Positions 26,843 to 35,364 are shown, numbered from the stretch's first letter. The stretch is 37,813 bases of DNA from Syntrophales bacterium (GCA_030655775.1 JAUSPI010000098.1:1-37813); one strand, 5' to 3'. The notes: generated by a model from the sequence alone, not told the origin. Translations and numbers: made by a program.

Positions 26843-27862
26843 ATGGATGAACCCATCTTCCAAAAAACCGATGGTAACATCGAAAATTATATTGTCTCTC
26901 TCCGTTCACTCCTTTATAACCTGGAGTCCCCTTTCCGAAAAGGTGACTCGGTTGCCATCAAGCTTCACTGGGGAGAAAAGGGGAATACAAGTTATCTGCA
27001 TCCACGGTACGCCAGAGAAATCGTAGAGTGGCTAAAGGAGCATGAAACAATTCCTCTCATTTTCGATACTACCGCCCTCTATTCAGGCGGCCGTCGCACG
27101 GGAAAAGACTCACTTAAAACAGCAGCAGAACATGGCTTTACAGAGGAGTACCTTGGCTGCCCGGTCGCGATAGGGGATGGAATGGACGGCAAAAATGTAA
27201 TCGACATAGATGCACGGTTCAAGCATTTTGAAACTGTACAGGTTGCCGAGCTTTTGGAAAAGGTGGACGGGTTTTTTATTTTTTCCCATTTTAAGGGACA
27301 TATGGTTGCCGGATTCGGGGGTGCCATAAAAAATATCTCCATGGGATTCGCCTCACGGGCACAGAAACAGAGGATGCACTCTGATGCGCATCCCGTTTTG
27401 AACAGGGAAGAGTGTACCAGATGCGGCATTTGCGTCGATTCCTGCCCCACCGGTGCTGCAACAATCTCCGGGGATGAATATCCTGAATATGACTTAGAGA
27501 AATGCATCGGATGCGCTCAGTGCATTGCACTATGCCCTCAACTCGCGCTAAAAATTTTCTGGAATACTGACGAAAAGGTCTTTCAGGAAAAACTGGTTGA
27601 AACAGCCGCGGCAGTGTGGAAGCGTATCAAGGACAGGACCCTGCTGGTAAATTCCCTCCTTACAATAACTGCCGACTGCGATTGCATGCCCGGGCATAAT
27701 CCTAAAATAGCCGAAGACCTGGGTTTCCTGGGAGGGTACCATCCTGTACTCTTAGATAGAAAATCGATGGAACGTATAGAAGAAGAACCCTTCAACAAGA
27801 CATATCCTCATGTTCCATGGAAAAGACAGTTTGAGTATGCTGAAGAGATCGGTTTTATTTGA
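26843..27862 (+). CDS. DUF362 domain protein with two [4Fe-4S] ferredoxin sites
   Basis: A 339-residue cytoplasmic protein. The DUF362 part (about 1-185) includes VAIKLHWGEKGNTSYLHP and FFIFSHFKGHMVAGFGGAIKN. Two ferredoxin clusters follow: CTRCGICVDSCPTGA and CIGCAQCIALCPQLA, each CxxCxxCxxxCP. The C-terminal part carries further Cys residues (ITADCDCMPGHNP). DUF362 proteins are common in anaerobes and their function is unknown. It is last in the three-gene unit and ends 13 bases from the convergent purF. Confidence 0.85.
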   Translation: MDEPIFQKTDGNIENYIVSLRSLLYNLESPFRKGDSVAIKLHWGEKGNTSYLHPRYAREIVEWLKEHETIPLIFDTTALYSGGRRTGKDSLKTAAEHGFTEEYLGCPVAIGDGMDGKNVIDIDARFKHFETVQVAELLEKVDGFFIFSHFKGHMVAGFGGAIKNISMGFASRAQKQRMHSDAHPVLNREECTRCGICVDSCPTGAATISGDEYPEYDLEKCIGCAQCIALCPQLALKIFWNTDEKVFQEKLVETAAAVWKRIKDRTLLVNSLLTITADCDCMPGHNPKIAEDLGFLGGYHPVLLDRKSMERIEEEPFNKTYPHVPWKRQFEYAEEIGFI

Positions 27863-27875
27863 GGGGATACTATCT

Positions 27876-29333
27876 CTATGTATTTTTAACAGAGAACACG
27901 CCGTCAAAACACTTCAGACACAAACCTTCTCTCGGAATCAAAAGGGCCGAAACAAAGGCATCAATCGTGTTATACTTAACGGAGTCTGCATCTATCTGTT
28001 TTGCTATCCATGCCTCCATCTTCTTCAGATCGTCCATAGAGGTAATATGTCCCGTTTTCATATAATGCCGGGCGACCAACTCTTCATAAGAGCGGGTCGA
28101 TATACCGTAATCGCATGGGTACATCAGAGGGGGACAGGCAATACGTACATGCACCTCTTTGGCGCCTGCCTCCTTTAAATCTCTCACCTTGTTCAAAATT
28201 TGAGTTCCCCGAACGATTGAGTCATCACACAGAACAATCTTTTTCCCTTTAACTGCATAGGGAAGCACAGACAGCTTTCGCTCTGCCATCTTTTCGCGGG
28301 CAAGCTGTGTTGCCTGCATATAACTGCGATCGGCATAGCGATGATAGAGAAACACTTCCTGGTAATTAATCTTAGAGCGTTTGTGATATCCGAGTGCGTG
28401 GCCTATCCCCGACATTGGAACGGGTGCAACAAGATCAGCCGTCAAATCCCCTTCGTCCATATCTCTTTGGGCAAGGGTTTCACCCAAATTGCTTCGAGCC
28501 TCCTGTACATAAACACCATCTATAATGGAATCAATGCTCGCCGTATATGCCCACTCGAAAGCGCAATGTGCACTGCGTGGCGAATCCACCTGCCCCACGG
28601 TTTGAAACCCTTTGTGGTCTATAAGGACGATCTCACCGGGACGTACATCCCGAAAAACCTCCATGCCCAGATTCTTGATGGCACGGGATTCGGAGCTTAC
28701 CGCATACCGTTCAGAATCCATACCCAGCATAAGCGGTCGAACTCCATAAATATCACGAGCCGCATAGATTCCGTCTTTGGTTAAAACCACCAGTGAGTAG
28801 GAACCTTTGATCTTCTCGGCAAGTGCACTAATGCCGCTGACAATATCGGGTTTTTCTATGATAATCTTGGAAATTATCTCTATGTCGTAACCTTTGTAAA
28901 AAGAGATTCCCTGACTCATTATTTCTTTCATCAGGTCATCAGCGTTAATAACTTTACCGCTGAAAGCGACGGCAATCCCCCCGAGTCTGGTCTGCCACTT
29001 CATCGGTTGTCTTTCCCAGAGGCTTACATGCCCTATACCCCAATTGCCATTTAAACTTTTTAATTCTTCATCGGTAAAGGTATTAATAACCTTGCCGTGG
29101 TGAGTGACGTGATTTATTTCCTGACCGAAAGATGCTTCATCTTCATATTCCTGTTCCTTCAGTTTAAGGAAATCAATCTGGGTTGCCTTCTTGACATCCG
29201 GATCAAAAGTAGAAATTCCGCAATATTCCTGTCCACGATGTTGAAGGAAATCAATCCCCCGGTAAATATCGTAAACACACTCTCTTTTTGAATATAAACC
29301 GAAAACACCACAGTTTTCTTGTACTAACTTCAT
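27876..29333 (-). CDS. purF: amidophosphoribosyltransferase PurF
   Basis: A 485-residue enzyme of the first step of purine synthesis, moving glutamine amide nitrogen onto PRPP. A short propeptide MKLVQEN is followed by the nucleophile Cys8 (CGVFGLYS), then LQHRGQEYCGIST. The PRPP site is IVLCDDSIVRGTQI. The structural Fe-S ligands of the Bacillus-type enzyme are conserved: CAFEW, the Cys in PPLMYPCDYGI, and CLKC near the end. The sequence is rather diverged but complete. Its leader holds a terminator-like hairpin (29371-29409). It is convergent with the DUF362 gene. Confidence 0.9.
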   Translation of the reverse strand: MKLVQENCGVFGLYSKRECVYDIYRGIDFLQHRGQEYCGISTFDPDVKKATQIDFLKLKEQEYEDEASFGQEINHVTHHGKVINTFTDEELKSLNGNWGIGHVSLWERQPMKWQTRLGGIAVAFSGKVINADDLMKEIMSQGISFYKGYDIEIISKIIIEKPDIVSGISALAEKIKGSYSLVVLTKDGIYAARDIYGVRPLMLGMDSERYAVSSESRAIKNLGMEVFRDVRPGEIVLIDHKGFQTVGQVDSPRSAHCAFEWAYTASIDSIIDGVYVQEARSNLGETLAQRDMDEGDLTADLVAPVPMSGIGHALGYHKRSKINYQEVFLYHRYADRSYMQATQLAREKMAERKLSVLPYAVKGKKIVLCDDSIVRGTQILNKVRDLKEAGAKEVHVRIACPPLMYPCDYGISTRSYEELVARHYMKTGHITSMDDLKKMEAWIAKQIDADSVKYNTIDAFVSALLIPREGLCLKCFDGVFSVKNT

Positions 29334-29370
29334 GGCCCAACTCTTCTCTTCGTTAATATCTATACGGTAC

Positions 29371-29409
29371 TTTTAAAAAAATAAAATGCGGCTACCCAAA
29401 AGAGCCGCA
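29371..29409 (-). terminator. intrinsic-terminator-like hairpin in the purF leader
   Basis: On the minus strand TGCGGCT (pairing 29403-29409 with 29387-29393, 9-base loop) is followed by TTTTATTTTTTT. It lies about 38 bases before the purF ATG and after the only promoter I can see, TTGACA (29488-29493) with TATACT (29467-29472), spacing 15. A small hairpin TGCC-TTTAT-GGCA (29421-29433) precedes it. An attenuator or unrecognised riboswitch is possible. Confidence 0.6.
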
Positions 29410-29591
29410 ATATCATTGACTGCCTTTATGGCAAGATACAAAAATTTACTTTTTTATAGATGAGGAAGTATAGGAAAATGACTCCTGTGTCAATGAGAAA
29501 GTCTCTTTATGAAATATATAAAAAGCGTGTATACATTAGATGATAAACTTTGCACGAGGGCATCCCTGCTGTTTCATAAAAGAATCATCTT

Positions 29592-29730
29592 CCCCAAAAT
29601 AGACATTGACCCTTCCAACACAGTAGGATAGGCGTCCCGCCTGTCCATAATGGTGAATCGCTTAGACAGCCGAGACGGCTGTCCTACGGGATGGGGAGGA
29701 CAGTCTTTATTTTCAATGTCTATTTTAGGG
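29592..29730. repeat. 139-bp inverted-repeat element with 18-bp ends
   Basis: CCCCAAAATAGACATTGA (29592-29609) and TCAATGTCTATTTTAGGG (29713-29730) are inverted with 17 of 18 matching. Inside is a second inverted pair, GTAGGATAGGCGTCCCGCCT and, facing it, the segment ending CGGCTGTCCTAC, each arm itself a small palindrome (GGCGtccCGCC; ACAGCCGagaCGGCTGT). The ends are unlike those of family 1. The remainder of 29334-29863 outside this and the purF leader shows nothing else clear. Confidence 0.7.
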
Positions 29731-29863
29731 ATCTTTAAATGCTTCTAAATTCTGAGCATCTATGATAAAAAATAGACAGGTGTTCAGAAATCAGTTTTCA
29801 GCAAAACGGTAGACGCTGATCGTCTATTCCTTATCCTTAAAGATATACGTCAGGAATTTTAAC

Positions 29864-31465
29864 ATGATTAAAGGGCTTATACTCTTTGCGACCGGATTGG
29901 TCTTCTTTCTGTTCGGGATGTTTAAGCTGAGTGCCGAGATAAAGAGACTCTTCAATAACATCCGGATTCGTGAATATTTCAGATATTCCATCGAAAAACC
30001 GATCTACGGCGTAATTACCGGTACTATTTCAACCATTCTTTTTCAAAGCAGTTCGGCAACCTCTGCCCTTGTCGTAGGGATGGTCAGTGCCGGCCTGATC
30101 AGCTTCTACCATTCCCTGGGCATAATACTGGGTGCCGGTATCGGAACGACTTTTACCATACAACTTGTAGTCTGGAAGTTTACCGACATTTCTCCTGTTT
30201 TTATAGTTTTCAGTGGTATCCTGTGGCTTTTAGGAAAAGGATATTGGAAAACAATCGGTGAAGCACTGTTCTATTTTGGTCTGATATTCTTTGGTTTGAG
30301 TGTAGCAGCCGAGGCAACCGCGCCCTTGAAGAACAATCCTGCCTTTGTTACTTTCTTTCAGGAAACAAAAAACCCACTGCTCGGCGTTGCCGCCGGCCTG
30401 TTCTTTACGGCAGTCGTCCAGGCTTCGGCCATACCGATCAGCATTCTTGTTATCCTCGCCCAACAGGGATTGATAACCATTGACAATTCCCTCCCTATCA
30501 TTTTCGGGGCAAATATCGGAACAGCAGTCACGGCCATCCTGGCAGGTCTCGTCGCCAATACAGGCGGAAAGAGGAGCGCACTTTCTCATTTACTTTTCAA
30601 ATTCTTTGGAACAGTAATTTGTCTTTGCATTTTGCCTGTTTTTATAAAGGTTCTGAACGGCCTTTCTTCAAACGTTGCCCAACAGATTGCCCTTGGTCAT
30701 GTTATGTTTAATTTTCTGATAGTCATCATCTTTATATTTCTCCTCAAGCCGTTTGCACGGTTGATTGAAAAAATCCTGCCCGGCAAGGAAGAAGTTTTGC
30801 CGATCTGGCCTATATTCCTCGATGAAAAATGTTTGTCTAAACTCGAAGATGCTCTGGAATGCGTCAAAAAAGAGCTGCAGAGACAGATCATCCTTGCTCA
30901 AAAAATGTTTTCCGAGAGTTTACTTCTGATATCTGACTTCAGTTCCGGGGAAAAGAGAAATATCCTCTATGTCGAATTGATAGTAGATAATCTATACAGA
31001 GAAATATCCGGATATCTGTGCAAAATTCCCAGCGGTCATTTTTCGCCGGAGCAGTCAAACAGATTCTTTTCTTATGCAGGAATGATTGGCGATATTGAGA
31101 GGATCGGCGATCACTGTGTAAATCTGGTTGAACTATCTGAAAACAAATATAAGACAAAAATACCGTTTTCTCAACCGGCAGAGAACGAACTGCAGGAAAT
31201 TCAAGAGTTGACGTTCAAAAATCTCGAAGAAGCCGTCTCGCTTATTGAGAGGAGGGACGAAGAAAAGATACGATCAATTTTCGAGCGAGAGGAAAAAATT
31301 GATATTAAAGTGAAAGAAGCCACTGAAAGACATCTGGAGAGATTTCACATGGGAATCTGCCAGGCTGCAGTCGGTCCTATTTTTCTCGAAATACTATTAA
31401 ATCTCGAAAGGATATCGGATCACTGTGAAAATATTGCCGAGTACAGCGAGAGTTTGAAAGAATAA
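29864..31465 (+). CDS. Na/Pi cotransporter family protein with PhoU-like domain
   Basis: A 533-residue membrane protein. The N-terminal 310 residues have about eight to ten helices and the duplicated sodium/phosphate motif, QSSSATSA at 61-68 and the variant VVQASAIPIS at about 185-194, with GANIGTAVTAI after it. Residues about 330-533 form a PhoU-like helical domain (DALECVKKELQRQI, IERIGDHCVNLVELSE, LERISDHCENIAEYS). Such proteins move phosphate with sodium; the PhoU part probably regulates. AGGA lies 8 bases before the ATG. It stands alone. Confidence 0.88.
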   Translation: MIKGLILFATGLVFFLFGMFKLSAEIKRLFNNIRIREYFRYSIEKPIYGVITGTISTILFQSSSATSALVVGMVSAGLISFYHSLGIILGAGIGTTFTIQLVVWKFTDISPVFIVFSGILWLLGKGYWKTIGEALFYFGLIFFGLSVAAEATAPLKNNPAFVTFFQETKNPLLGVAAGLFFTAVVQASAIPISILVILAQQGLITIDNSLPIIFGANIGTAVTAILAGLVANTGGKRSALSHLLFKFFGTVICLCILPVFIKVLNGLSSNVAQQIALGHVMFNFLIVIIFIFLLKPFARLIEKILPGKEEVLPIWPIFLDEKCLSKLEDALECVKKELQRQIILAQKMFSESLLLISDFSSGEKRNILYVELIVDNLYREISGYLCKIPSGHFSPEQSNRFFSYAGMIGDIERIGDHCVNLVELSENKYKTKIPFSQPAENELQEIQELTFKNLEEAVSLIERRDEEKIRSIFEREEKIDIKVKEATERHLERFHMGICQAAVGPIFLEILLNLERISDHCENIAEYSESLKE

Positions 31466-31503
31466 AACTGTCAAGCTAAAACCTTTGTATAATTACGGCC
31501 TTA

Positions 31504-31585
31504 GTCATTGCGAGGAGCAGAGCGACGCGGCAATCTTTCATAATTACAGTGGATTGGAGATTGCTTCGCTATCGCTCGCAATGAC
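31504..31585. repeat. dispersed GTCATTGCGAG inverted repeat
   Basis: GTCATTGCGAGGAGCAGAGC at the left and the segment ending GCTATCGCTCGCAATGAC at the right are inverted copies of a very common bacterial intergenic repeat; the ends span 31504-31585. A half copy (CTCGCAATGAC) sits at 35211-35221, next to the truncated kaiB. Confidence 0.7.
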
Positions 31586-31641
31586 CTTGTTTGTATTATG
31601 CAAAAGAACAAATGCCAACCGGACGATGAGGTAGAGCGATC

Positions 31642-32844
31642 ATGGAAAAGAGAAAGGTAAAACAGCTCATTGAACAGATTATTCCTTCAATGATCGAGCT
31701 TCGACAAGATATTCACTCCAACCCTGAACCAGGATTCAAAGAATTTGAAACAGCCGGAAAAGTCCTGCAAAAACTGGAGGAGATTCCGGATATACATATC
31801 AGAAAAAATATCGCTGGAACAGGAATAGTAGCCACCTTGGGAAGGAATAAAACCGGACCCTGCGTTGCTCTCCGCGCCGATATGGACTGCCTTCCAATAC
31901 AGGAAGAGACGAATAAACCGTACGCCTCCAAGCGACCCGGATATATGCATGCGTGCGGACACGATGGTCACACTACCTGCCTGGTTGGTTCCGCACTCGT
32001 ATTGGCAAAAAACCAGGATGAATTAGAAGGGCCGGTAAAATTTATCTTTCAACCCTCCGAGGAATTCGATGCCGGAGCACAGCTAATGTGCCGGGAAGGA
32101 GCACTGGAAGATCCGAAGGTGGATGCGATATTCGGACTCCACTGTTACTCGGGAAGAGGGCTTCAGCTTGGAGAAGTCGCCGTTTGTAAAGGGTCGGCAA
32201 TGGCAGGAAGCGGGAATTTTAAAATTACCGTTCATGGGAAAGGAGGACATGCAGCATATCCTCATATTTGTATTGATCCTATCTATGTCGGTATGCAAAT
32301 AGGCAATGCCCTCCAATCCATTGTGTCCCGATCAACAAATTCACTCAAAAGTTCAGTCGTAACCGTGGCAAAATTTCATGCCGGCACAGCAACAAACATC
32401 ATTCCCAATCAAGCTGTCATGGAAGGGACATTTCGCGCTCTTTCACCCAGGGTGCTTAAAAAAACCGCTGAACAGATCAAAGAGTTATCAAAGCAGACTG
32501 CCAAAGCATTTGGAGCAGATGCCACCGTCACAATCGAAGAAGGTTATCCTGTCCTTGTAAACCATAAGGAAAGTACAGCCATTTTTGAGAAAATTTCACA
32601 GGATATTATAGGGGAAAAGCTGGTAAAGGCAAACCATCCCCCACTGATGGGTTGTGAAGATTTTGCCTATTATACCGAGCAGATTCCTGGAACATTCTGG
32701 TTTCTCGGCATTAGACCTCCGGAAGCTACAGACTATCCGCGTAATCATCACGCGAAGTTTGATTTTAACGATGACGCGCTCACTATCGGAATAGAGATGC
32801 ACTGCGAGATCGCGCGACGCTTCGCCTCCCTCTGGGGGAAATAA
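31642..32844 (+). CDS. M20 family amidohydrolase
   Basis: A 400-residue metal-dependent hydrolase of the M20D type (N-acyl-amino acid amidohydrolase/IAA-amino acid hydrolase-like). Metal-site residues are visible: Cys105 and His107 in MHACGHDGH, Glu140-Glu141 in FQPSEEFDAG, His167 in GLHCYSG, and the C-terminal HHAKFDFND. Substrates of this family are N-acylated or aromatic-acylated amino acids; the exact one is not predictable. GAGGTAGAG precedes the ATG. It is convergent with the PAS kinase, with a hairpin between them. Confidence 0.88.
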   Translation: MEKRKVKQLIEQIIPSMIELRQDIHSNPEPGFKEFETAGKVLQKLEEIPDIHIRKNIAGTGIVATLGRNKTGPCVALRADMDCLPIQEETNKPYASKRPGYMHACGHDGHTTCLVGSALVLAKNQDELEGPVKFIFQPSEEFDAGAQLMCREGALEDPKVDAIFGLHCYSGRGLQLGEVAVCKGSAMAGSGNFKITVHGKGGHAAYPHICIDPIYVGMQIGNALQSIVSRSTNSLKSSVVTVAKFHAGTATNIIPNQAVMEGTFRALSPRVLKKTAEQIKELSKQTAKAFGADATVTIEEGYPVLVNHKESTAIFEKISQDIIGEKLVKANHPPLMGCEDFAYYTEQIPGTFWFLGIRPPEATDYPRNHHAKFDFNDDALTIGIEMHCEIARRFASLWGK

Positions 32845-32865
32845 TACAAAAGCATTTTTGAAGCT

Positions 32866-32885
32866 CCCCGCAACAAGTTGCGGGG
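32866..32885. terminator. perfect hairpin between convergent genes
   Basis: CCCCGCAAC (32866-32874), AA, GTTGCGGGG (32877-32885) forms a 9-bp perfect stem between the amidohydrolase and the PAS kinase. Neither strand has a U-run after it, so it may be a dispersed repeat or a weak bidirectional terminator. Confidence 0.45.
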
Positions 32886-32919
32886 AATCTCCGACTGTTA
32901 ATGAGATCAGGTCTTCAAC

Positions 32920-34929
32920 TCACTTCACACCTTTCATCTTAAGCACAAAAACAGCGCCTTTCGGTGTGTTGTCCTCAACACGAACACTTCCACCATAATT
33001 TTCTATGGTATTCTTTACTATATGCAATCCCACGCCTGTATGGGCATCTTCACCAAATACAAAGTTCTCTTCAAAAATCCTTCCCTTTATCTCGTCAGGA
33101 ATCCCGATCCCATTATCGGCAATCCTGATTTCACACATATCCCTTGCTTTTTCTATCTTTATCTCTACCCTGTCAGCCTTCCCATGAATTGTGGCGTTGG
33201 CTATTATGTTGTCTATTACTGAGCTCAGGGCCTCATCGGCAAGAACCTGCCCCTTCCCTTCAATCGTAAACCGGATGGAGGAATAGCTCTTCATTACTTC
33301 CTTTATCGTGCTTCCGATATTGTACAGCTTAAGGTCTCTGCGGGACGAAATGAAAATCTCAAGCTCCTTCATACTTCTTATCAAATCAACACTCTTCCCG
33401 ACACGGCCAGATGCCTCTTTGAGGAGCCTCTCTTCCCTCGTTTCTCCATAAAGTCTCAGGGCGCTCCTGATAACGGACAGGTCATTTATTAAATCATGCC
33501 TTAAAATCTTGTTAATCATTGCAACGTGCTCACGGCTGATCTTCAGTTCTTCCTCGGCCTTTCTGCGGTCGGTGATGTCAGTCAGGAAATTCAGAGTGGC
33601 TGTTTTCCCTTTCCAGTTTATCAAAACGGCATTCAGTTCTACCCACCTGATATTACCGTCTCTGTGGATAATCCGAAAAGAATAGAGGTGAGGAAGCTCC
33701 TCGCCCTTCATTCGCCTAATATATCTGTCGATAACCATGTCCCGGTCATCCGGGTGGATGAACTCAATAAATGGTCTTGCCATGATTTCCTCACCGGAAT
33801 AACCGATCATCATGGTGGACACCGGATTGAGAAATACCACTTTATCATCCTGAACTACAAAAATGGCCTGGTTGGCATTCTCAAAAAGATTTCTATAGTT
33901 CTCCTCGCTCTCCCGCAGCGCTTCCTCCACACGCTTGCGGTCGGTGATGTCGTTATATAATACCTGAAACTGTCTTTCACCATCCCAGAGTACTTCTTTG
34001 CGGAAAACCTGAAGATGGCGGAGTTCACCGTCTTTCCTTACGATGCTTATGTCGTATTCGGACGGGTCATAATCACCTCGTTTTCTTTTTTCCTTTCTTA
34101 TCTGGTGCTCGGCAAAACTCTCCGGAGTATAGCGATTTTCTGCGGGGGTTGTTTTCAATTCCTCAAGGCTGTTGCAACTATTGATATCCAGAATTACCCG
34201 ATTAGCATAAATTGTCTCACCTTCTGCAGTCACGATGCGCACCCCCAGCGGGCAGTCATCCAGAGAACGGCGGAAGTTCTCTTCACTTTGGCGTTGCGAC
34301 TCCTCCGCCCGCTTCTGGTCTTCGATCACGCTCTGTAGCGCAAGGCGCGATTGGTTGGAAGCCGCGAGCAACTCCTGCGCCAGCTTTTCGGAGGCTGCGA
34401 TTGCATCGCTGCGCTTCTGCTCGGTCAGGTCGGTTGCCACCAGGAACAAGCAATCGGGCATCTCGTTGATGGGCAGGTTGCCCACCGAAAGAGAGGCCGG
34501 CACCGGTGTTCCGTCGCTGGCGGTAAGTACAAGTTGCTCGCGGCGTTTTTCGTCTGCGCCTTTTATCAGCAGTGACTGAAGAATTTGCTGACTGTCTGGG
34601 GCAACCCAGGTGTGGATTGTGGAACCGATCACCTTTTCAAGCGGTGTCTTGAGCATCTCGGCAAAGCGCCGGTTGGCATACAGAATCACGCCCTCCGCCG
34701 TCAGGGTCAGCGCGCCTTCGCCCATATTCTCGATCAGTATCCGGTAAGAATGATCGGCGCCCTTGAGCGTAAAGAGCTGCTCGCCGTCCACGCCCGAGAC
34801 GACGAGCGCGTCCACCTCGCCGCTGCCAATGGCGCGCAAAGTCTCTTCGGCTTCGTCCAGCCGCGCGCGCAGGTCTTCGTTTTCAGCGACAAGCTGTTTT
34901 TGTGTTCTGCTTGTAGATTTCTTGAGCAT
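32920..34929 (-). CDS. PAS-domain sensor histidine kinase
   Basis: A 669-residue soluble kinase: an N-terminal coiled coil (1-35) with SGEVDALVVSG, PAS1 (about 60-170), a linker helix, PAS2 (215-335), PAS3 (343-455), a dimerisation helix with the phosphoacceptor in ILRHDLINDL (His478), and a HATPase domain with N-box DNIIANA (573-579), DNGIGIPDEI (605-614) and TGVGLHIVKN. No membrane segment or receiver domain. The N-terminal third is GC-rich (about 60% or more) against 43% for the rest, with the change near 34230, inside PAS2. This suggests a chimera. N-termini of this type are often found in kinases beside kaiB/kaiC, which fits the kaiB fragment just upstream. Confidence 0.9.
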   Translation of the reverse strand: MLKKSTSRTQKQLVAENEDLRARLDEAEETLRAIGSGEVDALVVSGVDGEQLFTLKGADHSYRILIENMGEGALTLTAEGVILYANRRFAEMLKTPLEKVIGSTIHTWVAPDSQQILQSLLIKGADEKRREQLVLTASDGTPVPASLSVGNLPINEMPDCLFLVATDLTEQKRSDAIAASEKLAQELLAASNQSRLALQSVIEDQKRAEESQRQSEENFRRSLDDCPLGVRIVTAEGETIYANRVILDINSCNSLEELKTTPAENRYTPESFAEHQIRKEKRKRGDYDPSEYDISIVRKDGELRHLQVFRKEVLWDGERQFQVLYNDITDRKRVEEALRESEENYRNLFENANQAIFVVQDDKVVFLNPVSTMMIGYSGEEIMARPFIEFIHPDDRDMVIDRYIRRMKGEELPHLYSFRIIHRDGNIRWVELNAVLINWKGKTATLNFLTDITDRRKAEEELKISREHVAMINKILRHDLINDLSVIRSALRLYGETREERLLKEASGRVGKSVDLIRSMKELEIFISSRRDLKLYNIGSTIKEVMKSYSSIRFTIEGKGQVLADEALSSVIDNIIANATIHGKADRVEIKIEKARDMCEIRIADNGIGIPDEIKGRIFEENFVFGEDAHTGVGLHIVKNTIENYGGSVRVEDNTPKGAVFVLKMKGVK

Positions 34930-34955
34930 GTCAACTCCCTGTTTCGGATTACTCC

Positions 34956-35022
34956 ATTTCGGATTGCAGATTGCGGATTTCGGATTTCAACCCGCAACCG
35001 CCATTCCGCAATCTGCAATCAG
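34956..35022. repeat. heptamer-repeat element H6 upstream of the PAS kinase
   Basis: Units in 7-bp register: ATTTCGG (34956), ATTGCAG, ATTGCGG, ATTTCGG, ATTTCAA (to 34990); opposite arm CATTCCG (35002), CAATCTG, CAATCAG (to 35022). A perfect 16-bp inverted repeat is contained: GATTGCAGATTGCGGA (34962-34977) with TCCGCAATCTGCAATC (35005-35020). The stop codon of the kaiB fragment lies in the right arm. Confidence 0.8.
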
Positions 35023-35207
35023 GTCTTCTTCCTCAAATCCAGCCCCACTAGCACGCGTTCGGTCTTCGACATATCGCCGATGATGCGGCGCAGCGGGAGG
35101 GGCAATTTCTTGATGAATGTCGGAGCGGCGATGATCTGCTCGCCCTGTGCCAGTTGCGGCTGTTGGTACAGGTCGATCACATCCAGTTCGTAGCGCCCTT
35201 GCAGGTG
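35019..35207 (-). pseudogene. kaiB: 5'-truncated kaiB (circadian clock-type KaiB)
   Basis: Reading the minus strand from 35207 to the stop at 35019-35021 gives 62 residues beginning [16 protein letters not shown], with [19 protein letters not shown] and [17 protein letters not shown]. This is the C-terminal two-thirds of KaiB, with the invariant-like AAPT-IKK-P-PLRR segment. Upstream an in-frame TAG (35208-35210) and the repeat sequence GTCATTGCGAG replace the N-terminal third, so the gene is broken. The true KaiB would partner KaiC; no kaiC is in the window. GC is high, like the adjoining N-terminal part of the PAS kinase. It was too short and lacked a start to be called as an ORF. Confidence 0.85.
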
Positions 35208-35210
35208 CTA

Positions 35211-35246
35211 CTCGCAATGACGGAGAGCTGATTGTGCAAAGCTCTC
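35211..35246. repeat. half copy of the GTCATTGCGAG repeat plus hairpin
   Basis: CTCGCAATGAC (35211-35221) matches the end of the repeat at 31504-31585 and abuts the kaiB break. GAGAGCT (35223-35229) and AGCTCTC (35240-35246) form a hairpin beside it. The stretch 35247-35364 shows nothing else. Confidence 0.5.
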
Positions 35247-35364
35247 ATAATTTCATTCTCTACCGATTTTCCTTATTTCAGAAGTTGGTACTTGTGAAGT
35301 AAATAAAGAAAAATACAGAATGTCAATAAGATATTTTCTTATGAATAATGGGGGGTAGAATTAC

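Noticed and set aside
34987-35217. 76-codon minus-strand frame over the kaiB fragment
   Set aside because: It is out of frame with the KaiB reading and rich in Arg/Ala/Pro as expected of a shadow in GC-rich DNA.
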